Below are positions 44,970 through 56,169 of a stretch of DNA of 64,000 nucleotides, in pieces. A program made the position numbers and the translations under genes. Numbering within the stretch: position 1 is the first letter of the stretch; every line of letters begins with the position of its first letter. The stretch comes from Neoarius graeffei (Eukaryota; Chordata; Actinopteri; Siluriformes; Ariidae), in the NCBI RefSeq assembly GCF_027579695.1, contig NC_083578.1, positions 1,516,287 to 1,580,286 of the forward strand. The letters run 5' to 3'. Below the pieces are notes generated by a model, which saw nothing but the letters and a program-made list of their open reading frames with translations, did no database searches and was not told the origin of the DNA.

Positions 44970-45745
44970 TCAAAATTGTTAATAAATAAGCAAATAGAAT
45001 GAAATACTTTGAGTAAGAATCAGGACCACTGAGACACAATAATGACAGAATGTTTGTCTTATTCATTTGATTTATTTTATTTTTATTTGAGTTTGGATGA
45101 ACATGCTTGAGAAGCAATGGCAGCTCATCCATAGGGGCAGGTGATGCAGAGCCACCATTTCTTGCTAGGTGGTGTATGCAGTCACTTACACTTGTGGTGT
45201 AAGTGGTCGCCCCCAGAGCACCAAGGCAGCCCCATGATATTTAGGCATGTGTAAAGAAATGTTGTAAAGCTAAAATGCTTTCAAAACTAATTAAATTAAA
45301 CATTTTTAAATAAAGAGCAATAAATAAATAAAGTCAATATTTTTGGTGTAATAACCCAGTAGTAGGGCTGGGAGTTGATACTACAAAGAACTGATTCCTC
45401 AAGTCCAGCCATTTAGAGATTGAGAGTCAACCCCAAAGCTCTGGAATTTATTCCAGAGAGTAACACTGTACTAGTCTGATATAGGCTAATTTATCACTTT
45501 ATGTCATTAGCTATTACTTAGCTGCACCTAGAGTATGCTGCCAATACTTTTTTTGGACAGATCTGTCTTCTCAAATGCTAATTCACAATATTAGTTCAAA
45601 GCCATTCCATGCACATTTGGTATCAATTTCATACTTATTTCTTGGTCAAAAATGTGGTAATATTAAAAGTACTATTCAAGTTTAGGAAATAACACAATAT
45701 GACTTTATATTTTGAAACCTTTTCCCATTGTTTCCCAAACTTATG
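44970..45745. other. Non-coding intergenic DNA
   Basis: AT-rich, no supported gene or repeat. Confidence 0.5.
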
Positions 45746-45748
45746 CCA

Positions 45749-46114
45749 TCCATCCATTATCTATGCCACTTATCCATCAGGGTCACGGGGGAAGCTGGAG
45801 TTAACCCCAGCTGACTTCAGGTGAGAGGTGAGGGGTTCACCCTGGGCAGGTCACCAATCTATCACATGACTACACACAGAGGAACAACCATCACACTCAC
45901 ATTCACACATATGGGGGATTTAGAGGAGCCAGTTGACTGAATCCACTTGGCTTTGGACAGTGGGAGGAAACGGGAGTACCTGGAGGAAACCCACACAGAC
46001 ATGAGGAGAACATGCAACTCCACACAGAAAGACCCCAGTCAATTGGCATATTCGATCCCAGAACCTTCTTGCTGAGAGGTGACAGTAATAATCACTGCAC
46101 CATCATGCTGCCCC
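45749..46114 (-). repeat. Old type 2 SINE copy
   Basis: Reverse order of the type 2 SINE with heavy divergence: ATCCATCCATTATC tail, then AACCCCAGCTGACTTCAGG, GAGGAAACCCACACAG and a decayed head ending near CATCATGCTGCCCC. Confidence 0.8.
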
Positions 46115-46119
46115 TAACT

Positions 46120-46560
46120 CATTCCCAGGAACTGAATGAGTGTATGACACATTGGGGTGAGTTTGCCAAGTTGGGGATCGATTGTGGTATAAAGTACATT
46201 GTATCTCTCCCATTTGATAGTCTGATCATTGCATGTAAATTTATATTTCAAAAGAGGCGTATGGGATACATAGGGTGTGAGAGAGATCTAGGAGGAAGAT
46301 CTGGATGGAGAGACTGTTCCATCTAGTCTTGATGGAAGACTTGATCTCTCTCCAATACAATACCATTGGCATCCTATGCCTGCATCTCTGTCCATTCCAA
46401 TTCACTGACTCTGTAGGTTCTTTACCCCATTTTTTATTTTGAGTACTTTCTATTTTTATTTGTGCTTTGTATAATAAGCTATTTTACTATGTTATCACAA
46501 AAAATAGTTTTCTAGTTGATGTTTTATTATGTACAGGTTTTCTGACAACTGTATGTGTTT
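46120..46560. other. Non-coding intergenic DNA
   Basis: Nothing assignable seen. Confidence 0.5.
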
Positions 46561-46643
46561 ACCAGGATCGCCGAGTGGTTAAGGCATCGGACTTAAGATC
46601 CAATGGATGTGTGTCTGCATGGGTTCAAACCCCACTCCTGGTA
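46561..46643 (+). tRNA. tRNA-Leu (anticodon TAA)
   Basis: Class II tRNA of 83 nt. The 7-bp acceptor stem ACCAGGA pairs with TCCTGGT. The D arm has GCCGAGTGGTTAAGGC, the anticodon loop is CTTAAGA (TAA at 46594-46596), a long variable arm follows, and the T arm has GGGTTCAAACCCC (box B). The anticodon stem has one C:A mismatch (TCGGA against TCCAA), unlike the usual TTGGA. It could be a functional gene or a recently decaying copy. A SINE follows 15 bp downstream. Confidence 0.8.
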
Positions 46644-46657
46644 AAATTACATTTTGG

Positions 46658-47023
46658 GCAGCACTACTGGTTAGCACTGTTGCCTCACAACAAGAAGGTT
46701 CTGGGTTCAAGCCCAGCAGCCAGCGAAGGCCTTTCTGTGTGGAGTTTGCATGTTCTCCCCATGTCTGTGTGGGTTTCCTCCGGGTGCTCCGGTTTCCCCC
46801 ACAGTCCAAAGACATGCAGTTAGGTTAATATGGGGCAGCCTTGGGCTGAAGTGCCCTTGAGCAAGGTACCTAAGCCCTGACTGCTCCCCGGGCGCTGTAG
46901 TGTGGCTGCCCACTGCTCTGGGTGTGTGTGCTCACTGCTTCAGATGGGTTAAATGCAGAGGATGAATTTCACTCTGCTTGAAGTGTGCATGTGACAAATA
47001 AAGGTTTCTTCTTCTATATCGCA
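46658..47023 (+). repeat. Composite SINE: type 2 head joined to type 1 tail
   Basis: Starts with the type 2 tRNA-like head (GCAGCACTACTGGTTAGCAC, GGGTTCAAGCCC) and its centre up to GACATGCAGTTAGG. At about 46830 it continues as type 1 (GGGCAGCCTTGGGCTGAAGT to ACAAATAAAGGTTTCTTCTTC). Confidence 0.8.
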
Positions 47024-47024
47024 A

Positions 47025-47550
47025 AGGTAACAGCTTGCATGTCAATAGCTAACCGAACTTTTTTCTGAAAGGGACTTTTGCATTATTAGTGTTAGAACCC
47101 ACTGAAAGTGATGGAGGTACATTTTTAAGATCAAAGTCTATATGACTTATGATGGTGGCATGTGCACAAAGTGAGGCTCAGATTCTCACAAGGTTTTGCA
47201 AATTAGCCATTTTATATCTTGCAAACAAGTCATACAGCCAACACACTCTCCTGGACATAAAAATTCACTGCAAAAACATTGCTCTGACCACTTGAGATAG
47301 CCAGTACTGAGTGCATCACATCAATAAACAAAGATGGGGTAAATAAGGTGGGTGAGAAGCTAAACAAGGCTAAATCCTCACCAACCAGCATTACCTAGCG
47401 TCTTTCTCACAAATGTATGTTCTCTGGTGAATAAGACAGACAAATTGCATCTCTGGATAACTTGGAAAATGCTGATGGCCTGCAACATGATTTTCACAAA
47501 AACTTGGCTCAAAAGCAAATACACCAAACAGCTCGATTTAGTATGGAGGG
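47025..47550. other. Non-coding intergenic DNA
   Basis: Nothing assignable seen. Confidence 0.5.
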
Positions 47551-47552
47551 TC

Positions 47553-48614
47553 TGTGGCAGCGGGGGTGTGGTCAAGCACTGGTTTGTGAATGGAGTGCAA
47601 GGCCGGGAAAGGTGAGTGGCAAAGTGGACACACCTGTGTTTAACTGATGTTTTGTGTGTGTGTGTGTGTGTGTGCGTGCGTGTGTGTCTGTCTGTCTGTC
47701 TGTCTGTCTGTCTTGCAGTGATGGTCAAGTGCTGATAAAGGGTAAGATAGAGGAGAGGAGCAGTTGAGCCCAGCTTCAGGCACAGTTTGTGGGTGTGTGT
47801 TGAGTGTTCCACTGAAAAGCAAAGATCATTACATTAAAAGTGTCTGTGGACATAAGAACTCGCCTGTCTCAGTACTTCACTGTCCACCTCAATCATGGTG
47901 CTGAAACCCAGAACACTGACGTGAACCGCCACCATGGAGTCCTTGCTGTTTAAAGAGCTCATTGCTGCCACCCAACAGAACCAGCACCAGGTGCTGGTTG
48001 CCATCTGTAGCGAGCAGGATCAGTGCTTTGAGGCCCTGCTGGAAGCCCAGCAGGAGGACCGCCAGGTACTCCTGCATTTCATCACGCTTGCAGGAACCCC
48101 AGCCACAGAGTCAGCAGGCTTCCACCACATCACCTTGGTAAAAACAGAGCTGCATGATGACCCTAAAGCCTTCCTGGTGCTCTTTGAGCAAGCTGCAGAG
48201 GTGTGGGGATGGCCTGACTAGCAGTCTGTGGTTCGCTTACTGCCACTCCTCACTGGTGAAGCCCAGCTTATAGCCCAGCAGCTGCCCACTGACAATAGGC
48301 TGGAGTATGCAGAACTGAAGTGCGCAATCCTGCAATGGAGTCAGCTGTAACTCCAAGCAACACCATCAGCATTTCTGTGTGCTGACCCTGGAGGAAGTTG
48401 GCTGACTGTTTGCATATGGCCAGCAGCTCAGGGCCGCCTGCCAGTGGTGGCTGGGGCAGAAGATTGCAACACTGAAGGGGTCATCGATGTGGTCGCACTG
48501 GAGCAGTTCATTGCTCGGCTGCCAAGAAGGACAGCAGAATGGGTCCAGTGCCACCTGGATCACATGATGGAGTTGACTGAGGACCATCTGGCAGTGGTTC
48601 CAGTGGCAGGCAGA

Positions 48615-48666
<52 letters not shown>

Positions 48667-49385
48667 CTGCCCTTCCCTCCTATCCCCTTCCAGTACCACA
48701 GAAGCAGGAACTGACTCCTCCACAGCCAGCTCCCTTAGCCATGAGTTTCCCTTCCCCCTTCTCCCCTTATGCTTCTGTGTATTCCCCCAGGTGAGTGAGC
48801 CCTATGCCACCAGTGCAGAGGTGAGGCCTGGGCCGGTGTGCTGGCGTTGTGGCGAGCCTGGGCACTTGCAGGACCAGTGCCATGTAATGGCAGTGGGGCA
48901 GTGGTCCAGATCCCCGACATGCCAGAGACCACCCCCGATCGAGCTGGAATGTCCCACATACTGGTGAGTATCCAAAGAGGTACATATCACGCTTTGGTGG
49001 ATTCAAGCTGTAGCCAAATATCGATCCACCAAAGCTTGGTTCAAGGGGAAGCAATGCATACAGCACATTTGGTGAAGATCCGGTGTGTGCATGGGGATAT
49101 TCACAAATACCCACAGCTATTGGTAAAAATCCAATTTTGGGGGATAAATTATAAAGTTGAGATGACCGTTAGCTCATGCTTCACCCACCCACTAATTCCG
49201 GGGATGGATGGTCACAGTTTAGGAGCTTAATAGAGCGAGTAGTGGTCAGAGGGTCCTGCAGTAGCGCATCACAGGGGGATCCCAGTGTGACGTTGTCTGT
49301 GGAAGCTGTCCCAGAGCTATCTATATCAGCCCCACGTCATAGTGACATGGAGATCAAGGAGCACACCAGACCTCAATGCTAAGGC
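47553..49385 (+). mobile_element. Second SCAN-like Ty3/Gypsy fossil (Gmr1-like), 5' part
   Basis: An LTR (about 47553-47895, starting TGTGGCAGCG, with TG and CTGT runs inside) is followed by a primer-binding-like TGGTGCTGAAACCC. Next come a SCAN-like gag, a zinc-knuckle region and a protease (ALVDSSCSQISIHQSLVQ). A CT run lies at 48617-48662. It is the same family as 26039-27810 but more decayed, with several breaks; pol and the far LTR are missing. Confidence 0.8.
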
Positions 49386-49392
49386 TTCTGTC

Positions 49393-50105
49393 TTATTTGA
49401 TGTGCATGCTACAGTCCAAAAAGGCTAGGTTGTTTCCACTGACATCCTCCCAATTGAATTTGATGTTGATATCCACTGCACTGATGTGCTCTGTGAAGGC
49501 TTCCACCTCATGGGTTTTGATTTTTACCCAGGTGTCATCCACATACCTGAACCAGTGGCTGGGAGCAACTCCTGAAAAAGTGGTCAAGGCTTTGTTTTCC
49601 ACTTCCTCCATGTATAGATTGGCCACTATAGGTGGAAACAACCTAGACTTTTTTGATTGCAGTGTACACATCGAATAAGACAGAAGCCTTATTATCGAGG
49701 TCTACTGGAAACCCATACACAGACCAATACCTACTGTTTGACTCTCAGCACCCACTGGAACATGAATTGGGGGTCATTAGGACCTTACATCACAGGGCTC
49801 AGAACATTCCTATCATGATAGAGGGAAAAGAGAAGGAACAAAACACATCAAGGAAGCACTTCAGAAGTGCGGGTATCCCAACTGGGCTTTCATTAAGACC
49901 AGAAAAAGAAACATAACCAACAGGGAAGAAAACGGCAACAAATGCAAGAACATTGTAATTCCCTACATTTCTGGACTATCTGAGAAACTCAGGAGGCTCT
50001 TCTACAAACACAACATCCCTGTACACTTCAGACCCAGTACCACTCTGAGGCAGAAATTGTTCCATCCTAAGGACAGAGTACCCAGACACAAACAGGACTG
50101 TTTGT
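49393..50105. mobile_element. Penelope-like element fragment with 5' inversion
   Basis: Two parts face opposite ways. On the minus strand, 49393-49671 encodes reverse transcriptase (HWFRYVDDTWVKI, then NNLAFLDCSMHIK). On the plus strand, about 49633-50105 continues from NNLDFFDCSVHIE through WKPIHRPIPTV-like, CGYPNWAFIKTRKRN and LRQKLFHPKDRVPRHKQD, matching the fish Penelope linker/endonuclease-side region. The plus part has stops and frameshifts. This arrangement is what inversion during insertion would give. Confidence 0.7.
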
Positions 50106-50203
50106 GATGATGTTTTAGGTCATAAATCTGATGATGTTTTAGCTCATATTTATGCAGAAATATAGAAAATTCTAAAGGGTTCACAAACTTTCAAGCACCA
50201 CTG
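50106..50203 (+). mobile_element. Tc1-like right-end fragment
   Basis: About 98 bp matching the last part of the Tc1 family at 2897-4506, ending TCAAGCACCACTG before TA, with a short internal repeat of TGATGATGTTTTAG. Confidence 0.85.
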
Positions 50204-50204
50204 T

Positions 50205-50480
50205 ATATTACACCCTGTGTGTCATGACTATAAACTGAGGCTGTAATGATTGGACCACACTCTTCACAGGATCAGACTGATGCTAAAATCAGATTAGTGA
50301 TGATGATGTCAAAGTCCAGAGTGACTGAACTGATCACTGAACTGAACTTTTTATTAAATCTGTATCTGTCACGCCAAGCCTCAAAACACAAGCAGCTGAA
50401 CTCACATCAGGTTTTTTTTTTGAAGACCTTCACATTAAGTTCTGAGATGAAACATTGTGTAATTCTGTTTGATTTTCACC
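50205..50480. other. Old paralogous non-coding block, copy 2
   Basis: Partner of 14690-14885; order of shared words is kept. Confidence 0.5.
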
Positions 50481-50633
50481 GATTCCTTGTCAGATTCCCT
50501 GCAACACCGCCATCAGCCAGCAGGGGGCAGCAGCGCCCACATCCTCTCCTTTACTGCCCTTTTATTTATAAGTAAGCAGGAGCTTTCACTCTGTAACTGG
50601 ATCAAGGTTCAGGTTATGGGTAGTAGAACCATC

Positions 50634-50888
50634 CTATAACATTCCAGTAAAATGAGAAGAATTTGAATAATTTTTCTTATTAAGGAACAAGGAAATAAAA
50701 ATTTTTAAATGTATTCCAGTGTTTTCCCACTCGGCCTGAATAGCTGAGTCCTCACCCTGGACAGGATCGGGTCTTGTTTTTTGGTGAAGCTCATAATTAC
50801 TGTTGCTAAGTTCATCTGCATATTGTTCATTGTTTTCCTTTAGTAAGATCCCTTCCAGACATGACAACTGTTCTGTTTGGATGATCAT
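50634..50888 (-). other. Unassigned 84-codon open frame
   Basis: Encodes a hydrophilic peptide with SCLEGILLKENNEQYADEL and RPDPVQGEDSAIQAEW. I recognise no family, and splice sites and partners are not evident. It could be an exon relic or chance. Confidence 0.2.
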
Positions 50889-51028
50889 GGAGCTGTTTGT
50901 GAAGAGGTGTGTTTTTCACATTGTTCTCACTGTACTTGCACCACAAATGCGAGACAGTTAACTCCAGTTTATCTCCAGAATATGGTTTATTTTTTACATA
51001 ACCTTTACATATCTGTGTTTTTAACATA

Positions 51029-51810
51029 CAGCTCTGGAAAAAAAATTAAGAGACCACTTTAGTTTTTTTTTCTTAAATCAGTATCTTGATGTGGCGGCAC
51101 GGTGGTGTAGTGGTTAGCGCTGTCGCCTCATAGCAAGAAGGTCCGGTTTCGAGCCCCGTGGCCAGCGAGGGCCTTTCTGTGCGGAGTTTGCATGTTCTCC
51201 CCGTGTCCGCGTGGGTTTCCTCCGGGTGCTCCGGTTTCCCCCACAGTCCAAAGACATGCAGGTTAGGTTAACTGGTGACTCTAAATTGAGCGTAGGTGTG
51301 AATGTGAGTGTGAATGGTTGTCTGTGTCTATGTGTCAGCCCTGTGATGACCTGGTGACTTGTCCAGGGTGGACCCTGCCTTTCGCCCGTAGTCAGCTGGG
51401 ATAGGATCCAGCTCGCCTGCGACCCTGTAGAACAGGATAAAGTGGCTAGAGATAATGAGATGAGTATCTTGATGTCTGGCAGGCATTTCATTCCAGTGTT
51501 TGTGCTGGAATTCCAAAACAAGCACACCTCATTTTACTGAATGAGTTCCTGATTCAGTGATCACCTGAACCAAATCTCATTTAACGAGGAAAAGTATAAA
51601 AACCACTGCTGTGGTCAGCACTATCCTCTTGCAATAGGACCAGTGTGGATAGAAAAACAGTGCTAATAGGACCTTACTTTTAACTGGAATACAAAAATAT
51701 CTATTCATCATACCAAAAAACTTAAAAAGAAAAGTTTTGAGTGAGAAAAAGAAGGATTCAGTTCTGGCTTTAATGACAGAGGGAAACAGTGAGCGTCAGG
51801 TTGCTTCCAT
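51029..51810 (+). mobile_element. Third Tc1-like family, truncated, with a SINE inside
   Basis: Starts CAGCTCTGGAAAAAAAATTAAGAGACC after TA in the style of a known Tc1 family. It continues past a SINE (51093-51462) and opens a transposase start at 51737 (MSEKKKDSVLALMTEGNSER), which runs into a minisatellite. Confidence 0.65.
51093..51462 (+). mobile_element. Full-length tRNA-derived SINE, type 2
   Basis: 370 bp with head GGCGGCACGGTGGTGTAGTG (box A), box B GGTTTCGAGCCCC-like, centre TTTGCATGTTCTCCCCGTG, core, and GATAATGAGATGAG tail. A 13-bp target duplication, AGTATCTTGATGT, is at 51080-51092 and 51463-51475. This is the best reference copy in the window. Confidence 0.95.
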
Positions 51811-51812
51811 CA

Positions 51813-53260
51813 TCACACACAGCCAGTCAACAGACAGAGGTCAGGTGAGACACACACAGTCAGTAAACAGGCAGGGGTCGGGCAAGACACACACAGTCAA
51901 TCCACAGGCAGGGGTCAGCCAAAACACACACAGTCAGTAAAGAGGCAGTGGTCAGGCGAAACACACACAGTCAGTAAACAGGCAGGGGTCAGGCGAAACA
52001 CACACAGTCAGTAAACAGGCAGGGGTCGGGCGAGACACAAACAGTCAGTAAAGAGGCAGTGGTCAGGCGAGACACACACAGTTAGTAAAGAGGCAGTTGT
52101 CAGGTGAGACACACACAGTCAGTAAACAGGTAGGGGTCAGGCAAAACACACACAGTCAGTAAAGAGGCAGTGGTCAGGCGAGACACACACAGTCAGTAAA
52201 GAGGCAGTGGTCAGGTGAGACAGACACAGTCAGTAAACAGGCAGGGGTCAGGCGAGACAGACACAGTCAGTAAAGAGGCAGTGGTCAGGCGAGACACACA
52301 CAGTCAGTAAAGAGGCAGTTGTCAGGCGAGACACACACAGTCAGTAAAGAGGCAGTGGTCAGGCGAGACAGACACAGTCAATAAAGAGGCAGTGGTCAGG
52401 AGAGACAGACACAGTCAGTAAAGAGGCAGTGGTCAGGCGAGACACACACAGTCAGTAAACAGGCAGTGGTCAGGCGAGACACACACAGTCAGTAAAGAGT
52501 CAGTTGTCAGGCGAGACACACACAGTCAGGAAAGAGGCAGTGGTCAGGCAAGACAGACAGTCAATAAAGAGGCAGGGGTCAGGCGAGACACACACAGTCA
52601 GTAAATAGGCAGGGATCAGGCGAGACACACACAGTCAGTAAAGAGGCAGTGGTCAGGCGAGACACACACAGTCAGTAAAGAGGCAGTGGTCAGGCGAGAC
52701 ACACACAGTCAGTAAAGAGGCAGTGGTCAGGCGAGACAGACACAGTCAATAAAGAGGCAGGGGTCAGCCGAGACACACACAGTCAGTAAACAGACAGGGG
52801 TCAGGTGCGACACACACAGTCAGTAAACAGGCAGGGGTTGGGCAAGACACACACAGTCAATCAACAGGCAGGGGTCAGCCAAAACACACACAATTAATAA
52901 AGAGGCAGTTGTCAGGTGAGACACACACAGTCAGTAAAGAGGCAGTGGTCAGGCGAGACAGACACAGTCAGTAAACAGGCAGTGGTCAAGCGAGACACAC
53001 ACAGTCAGTAAACAGGCAGTGGTCAGGCGAGACACACACAGTCAGTAAAGAGGCAGTTGTCAGGCGAGACACACACAGTCAGTAAAGAGGCAGTGGTCAG
53101 GCGAGACACACACAGTTAGTAAAGAGGCAGTTATCAGGCGAGACACACACAGTCAGTAAACAGGCAGGGGTCAGGCGAAACACACACAGTCAGTAAAGAG
53201 CCAGTGGTCAGGTGAGACAGACACAGTCAGTAAAGAGGCAGTGGTCAGGCGAGACTAAAC
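51813..53260. repeat. 37-bp minisatellite, about 39 copies
   Basis: Unit GACACACACAGTCAGTAAAG plus AGGCAGTGGTCAGGCGA. Variants alternate at a few fixed sites (CACACA/CAGACA, AAAG/AAAC, GTGG/GGGG). Two more units lie at 54739-54795 beyond inserted DNA. Confidence 0.95.
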
Positions 53261-53391
53261 ATATCTGTTTATTTAAGCCTTGTGTTAATGGTGTTTATGA
53301 GGTAAAGGTGTAGATCTGGAGGGTCCTCAGACAGAGTGTTTTGGTAAACTGGGATGTATGGATGCTGTCAGTCCCCACTCGTGTTAGGGTT

Positions 53392-53957
53392 TTGCTGGGA
53401 TTCGAAGCTGGTTCGTTGGTGTGATAATCCAGCAAACCCCCACTAGGCCACCAGGGGGATGACTCAAATGCAGAGGCGTGAGGCAGAAGTAGAAAAAAGT
53501 ATCAAAAGGTTTATTTACAATATATACACAAAAAATCCAAAAAGTTATAATCCAAAAACGCTCAGAAGATACAAGGGAAAAAATAAAAAATCCAAAAGTA
53601 CAAAACAAAAGCCAAAAAACCAGAAAAGAAAAGGCAAAAATACCAAAGCTCAGAAGATCCAAAAACACAGTAACTACTAGGTCCAATAGAAAAGCAAAGT
53701 GCAAAACAAAAAACATGGTACAGAGGAAACTGGAGATAAGCATAACAGCACAAAGACTCCGTGACAAGAGGACTGAACTCAGGGGGTATAAATACACAAA
53801 CTAAATTGAACACAGGTGAAGATAATCAGGACTAAACATGCAATTAACACAAACACAAAACACAGGAACAGTGGCGGCCTCTAGAGGCCAAAATAAACAT
53901 GAAACGAAAAGGAAATAACAGCGGCCTCTAGAGGCCAAAACAGTCCTAGTCCTAACA
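53392..53957 (-). mobile_element. Solo LTR, Gypsy-like, copy B
   Basis: TGTTAGGG...CCTAACA, 566 bp, with a perfect 5-bp target duplication ACTCG at 53387-53391 and 53958-53962. Same family as 39645-40229. Confidence 0.88.
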
Positions 53958-53964
53958 ACTCGCT

Positions 53965-54738
53965 TGCTCACTCGAGTTTGTTGACGGTGTAGTGGCTGCT
54001 GCTTTATGTCCCGGGGCCCCTCATGCCTGTGTTACCTTCTGGCTCTCCCCTTTTAGTTATGCTGTCATAGTTAGTTTTTCCGGAGTCCCTGCTTGTACTC
54101 AGTGCAATATGTATACTGTTCCTACTTATTCAGGTGACATTGGGCATACCTAACAACTTGCGTTTTCTCTCTCTTCCCCCCCCAATCTGTCCCTCTGAGT
54201 TATATGTCGGTCCTGAGATCGACCTCTTCTGCTCCTCGGACCTGCCTGATCCATCCTGGTGCCCTGTGTCTGGTTGGAGTCTCATCGCATCGCTCCTGTG
54301 GAGGACGGCCCCATGAGGACAGTTGAAAGTCACACTTGGAAGACGCTCTGGACTCTTACAGTAATGCTTTTATGGCTGAGGACTACAGTTGGTTTGCTAA
54401 CTTTAGGACTGCAGTTGTTATGAACAGTTTTGCACTCAAGTTTCCATCAATGAAGAGTTTATAACATCAACGAAACTGGTTTCATGTTAAAACTGTTAAT
54501 GTTATAGTCATGTTGTCTGTTGTCCAGGTGAGGTTGGGTTCCCTTTAGAGTCTGGTTCCTCTTGAGGTTTCTTCCTCATGTCGTCTGAGGGAGTTTTTCC
54601 TTGCCACCGTCGCCACAGGCTTCATCATTGGGGATAGATTAGGGATAAAATTAGCTCATGTTTAAAGTCATTTAAATTCTGGAAAGCTGCTTTGCAACAA
54701 TGTTTATTGTTAAAAGCGTTAAACTTTACTTGACTTGA
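53965..54738 (+). mobile_element. L2-type LINE 3' untranslated region
   Basis: Contains the conserved fish L2 3' words GAGGTTTCTTCCTCATGTCG, GAGTTTTTCCTTGCCACCG and GCTGCTTTGCAACAATG, and ends in an ACTTGACTTGAC tail. No reverse transcriptase is left. Confidence 0.7.
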
Positions 54739-54795
54739 CACAGTCAGTAAAGAGGCAGTGGTCAGGCAAAACACACACAGTCATTAAAGAGGCAG
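54739..54795. repeat. Outlying minisatellite units
   Basis: About one and a half 37-bp units identical in type to 51813-53260. Confidence 0.9.
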
Positions 54796-54799
54796 AGAG

Positions 54800-55735
54800 T
54801 ATGAGCAGTAACCCAAATACAACCCGGATCAATAATCAGCACAAACAATAAAGGTGTGGTGAAGACAGTCTCGCTGAGCATTTATTTCACAATGACACAC
54901 TGCAAACAAAGTCCGTTTATATTGTGGCAGTGATTGCGCTCTGATCAGGGCCAGGTGTGTGTGTGATTAGAACTCCGGAGACTGAGAACAGTGTGGTGCA
55001 GGATGGTTGTTGTAGTCTGCTGCGGCCATATTCGAAAGCGGCTGTGATCTCTGGGAAGTGGAATCTTGAGTGTGAGAAAGTGCAGAACATGACATCAATA
55101 ATAAAGACACAGAGCCAATAAAACTGGTTTCCTCCTCACTAAGCCTTCACACATATACAGCTGAGGTTTGTATTGATTTTTTTTATTTTCTTTGAGTATT
55201 TTGTTAAATTTTCCTTTGATATAAAAACTCACCGTGCTAAGAGCAGGGCTTTTGGGATGTATAGTTTATAAATCCATGTTTAACACATAAAAGTTTCTTC
55301 AGTTATCCAAGGGCTTTTATAAAAAGGCTTTTCTGTCACTTTTTCAGCACGAGCTACAGCGATGTAACATCTGGCCCTGTCCCTGCTTCGGTACAGAATG
55401 AAACAGAACTTCGTTCTTCATTATAAAGTAAATTTGATCAGTACATGGGTCAGGATTTCCTGCTTCAGTTTTTGCTGAGGATAATAAAAAGTCTGACGTT
55501 TTAAAGGTCATGAACTTTACTGCTGCGTAGCCGTAGTGTTTTTGCTGGTTTTGTGGTAATTTGCCGTTCCTGGACTGCACACGACAATCCAAACCTTATA
55601 GATGGACAGCTCATTAATTTATCACGAGGATGGTTAAACTCAGGTGAAAGCTGCACAGTTGGTACCAACTGAAATCTTAATTTCTCACTCGAGTTCTTCT
55701 GAGATCGAACAGTACCTGTTAGCTCCTTTGTAGGC
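54800..55735. other. Mostly non-coding; unassigned 82-codon frame at 55344-55592
   Basis: The minus-strand frame at 55344-55592 ends in GQGQMLHRCSSC and contains KHYGYAAVKFMTFKTSDFLL. I recognise no family. The part at 54830-55100 has an LTR-like look (ACATGACATC edge, short A-rich leader), but no partner or duplication was found. Confidence 0.3.
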
Positions 55736-55737
55736 CA

Positions 55738-55862
55738 TGGCCTAATGGTTAGAGAAGCAGCTTTAGGACCAAAAGGTCACTGGTTTGATTCCTTGGACCA
55801 GGCTGCTCTGGGTGTGTTGTACATCGCTCTGGATAAAAGCATCTACTAAACACCTGTAATGT
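55738..55862 (+). repeat. Short type 1 SINE
   Basis: Head GGCCATGGCCTAATGGTTAG joined to a short tail ending ACACCTGTAATGTAAT; the middle is missing. Confidence 0.75.
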
Positions 55863-55864
55863 AA

Positions 55865-56165
55865 TATCTTCTTCTTGTGGCTGCTCCCGATTAGGGGTCG
55901 CCACAGCGGATCTTTCGTCTCTATTGCTCCCTGTCTTCTGCATCCTTCTCTACCACACCTGCCACTTTCATGTCCTCTCTCACCACATCCATGTACCTCC
56001 TCTTTGGCCTTCCTCATTTTTGTTTGGCTGGCAGCTCCATCCTCAACATTCTCCTTCCAACATGTTCTGCATCTCTTCTCAGGATGTGCCCAGACCATCT
56101 CAGTCTCATCTCTCTTAGCTTAATTCCCAAGCTCTCCACATGTGCTGTCCCTCTGATGAGGGACA
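55865..56165 (-). mobile_element. RTE-type LINE 3' end
   Basis: Minus-strand frames give MRLRWSGHILRRDAEHVGRR, then a basic GERGHESGRCGREG-type stretch and DPLWRPLIGSSHKKK, typical of RTE/BovB-like C-termini. The tail is AAGAAGAAG. Confidence 0.7.
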
Positions 56166-56169
56166 AACG

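Noticed and set aside
51813-53260. CRISPR-like regular repeats
   Set aside because: Units are contiguous 37-mers without unique spacers, in a vertebrate genome; this is a minisatellite.
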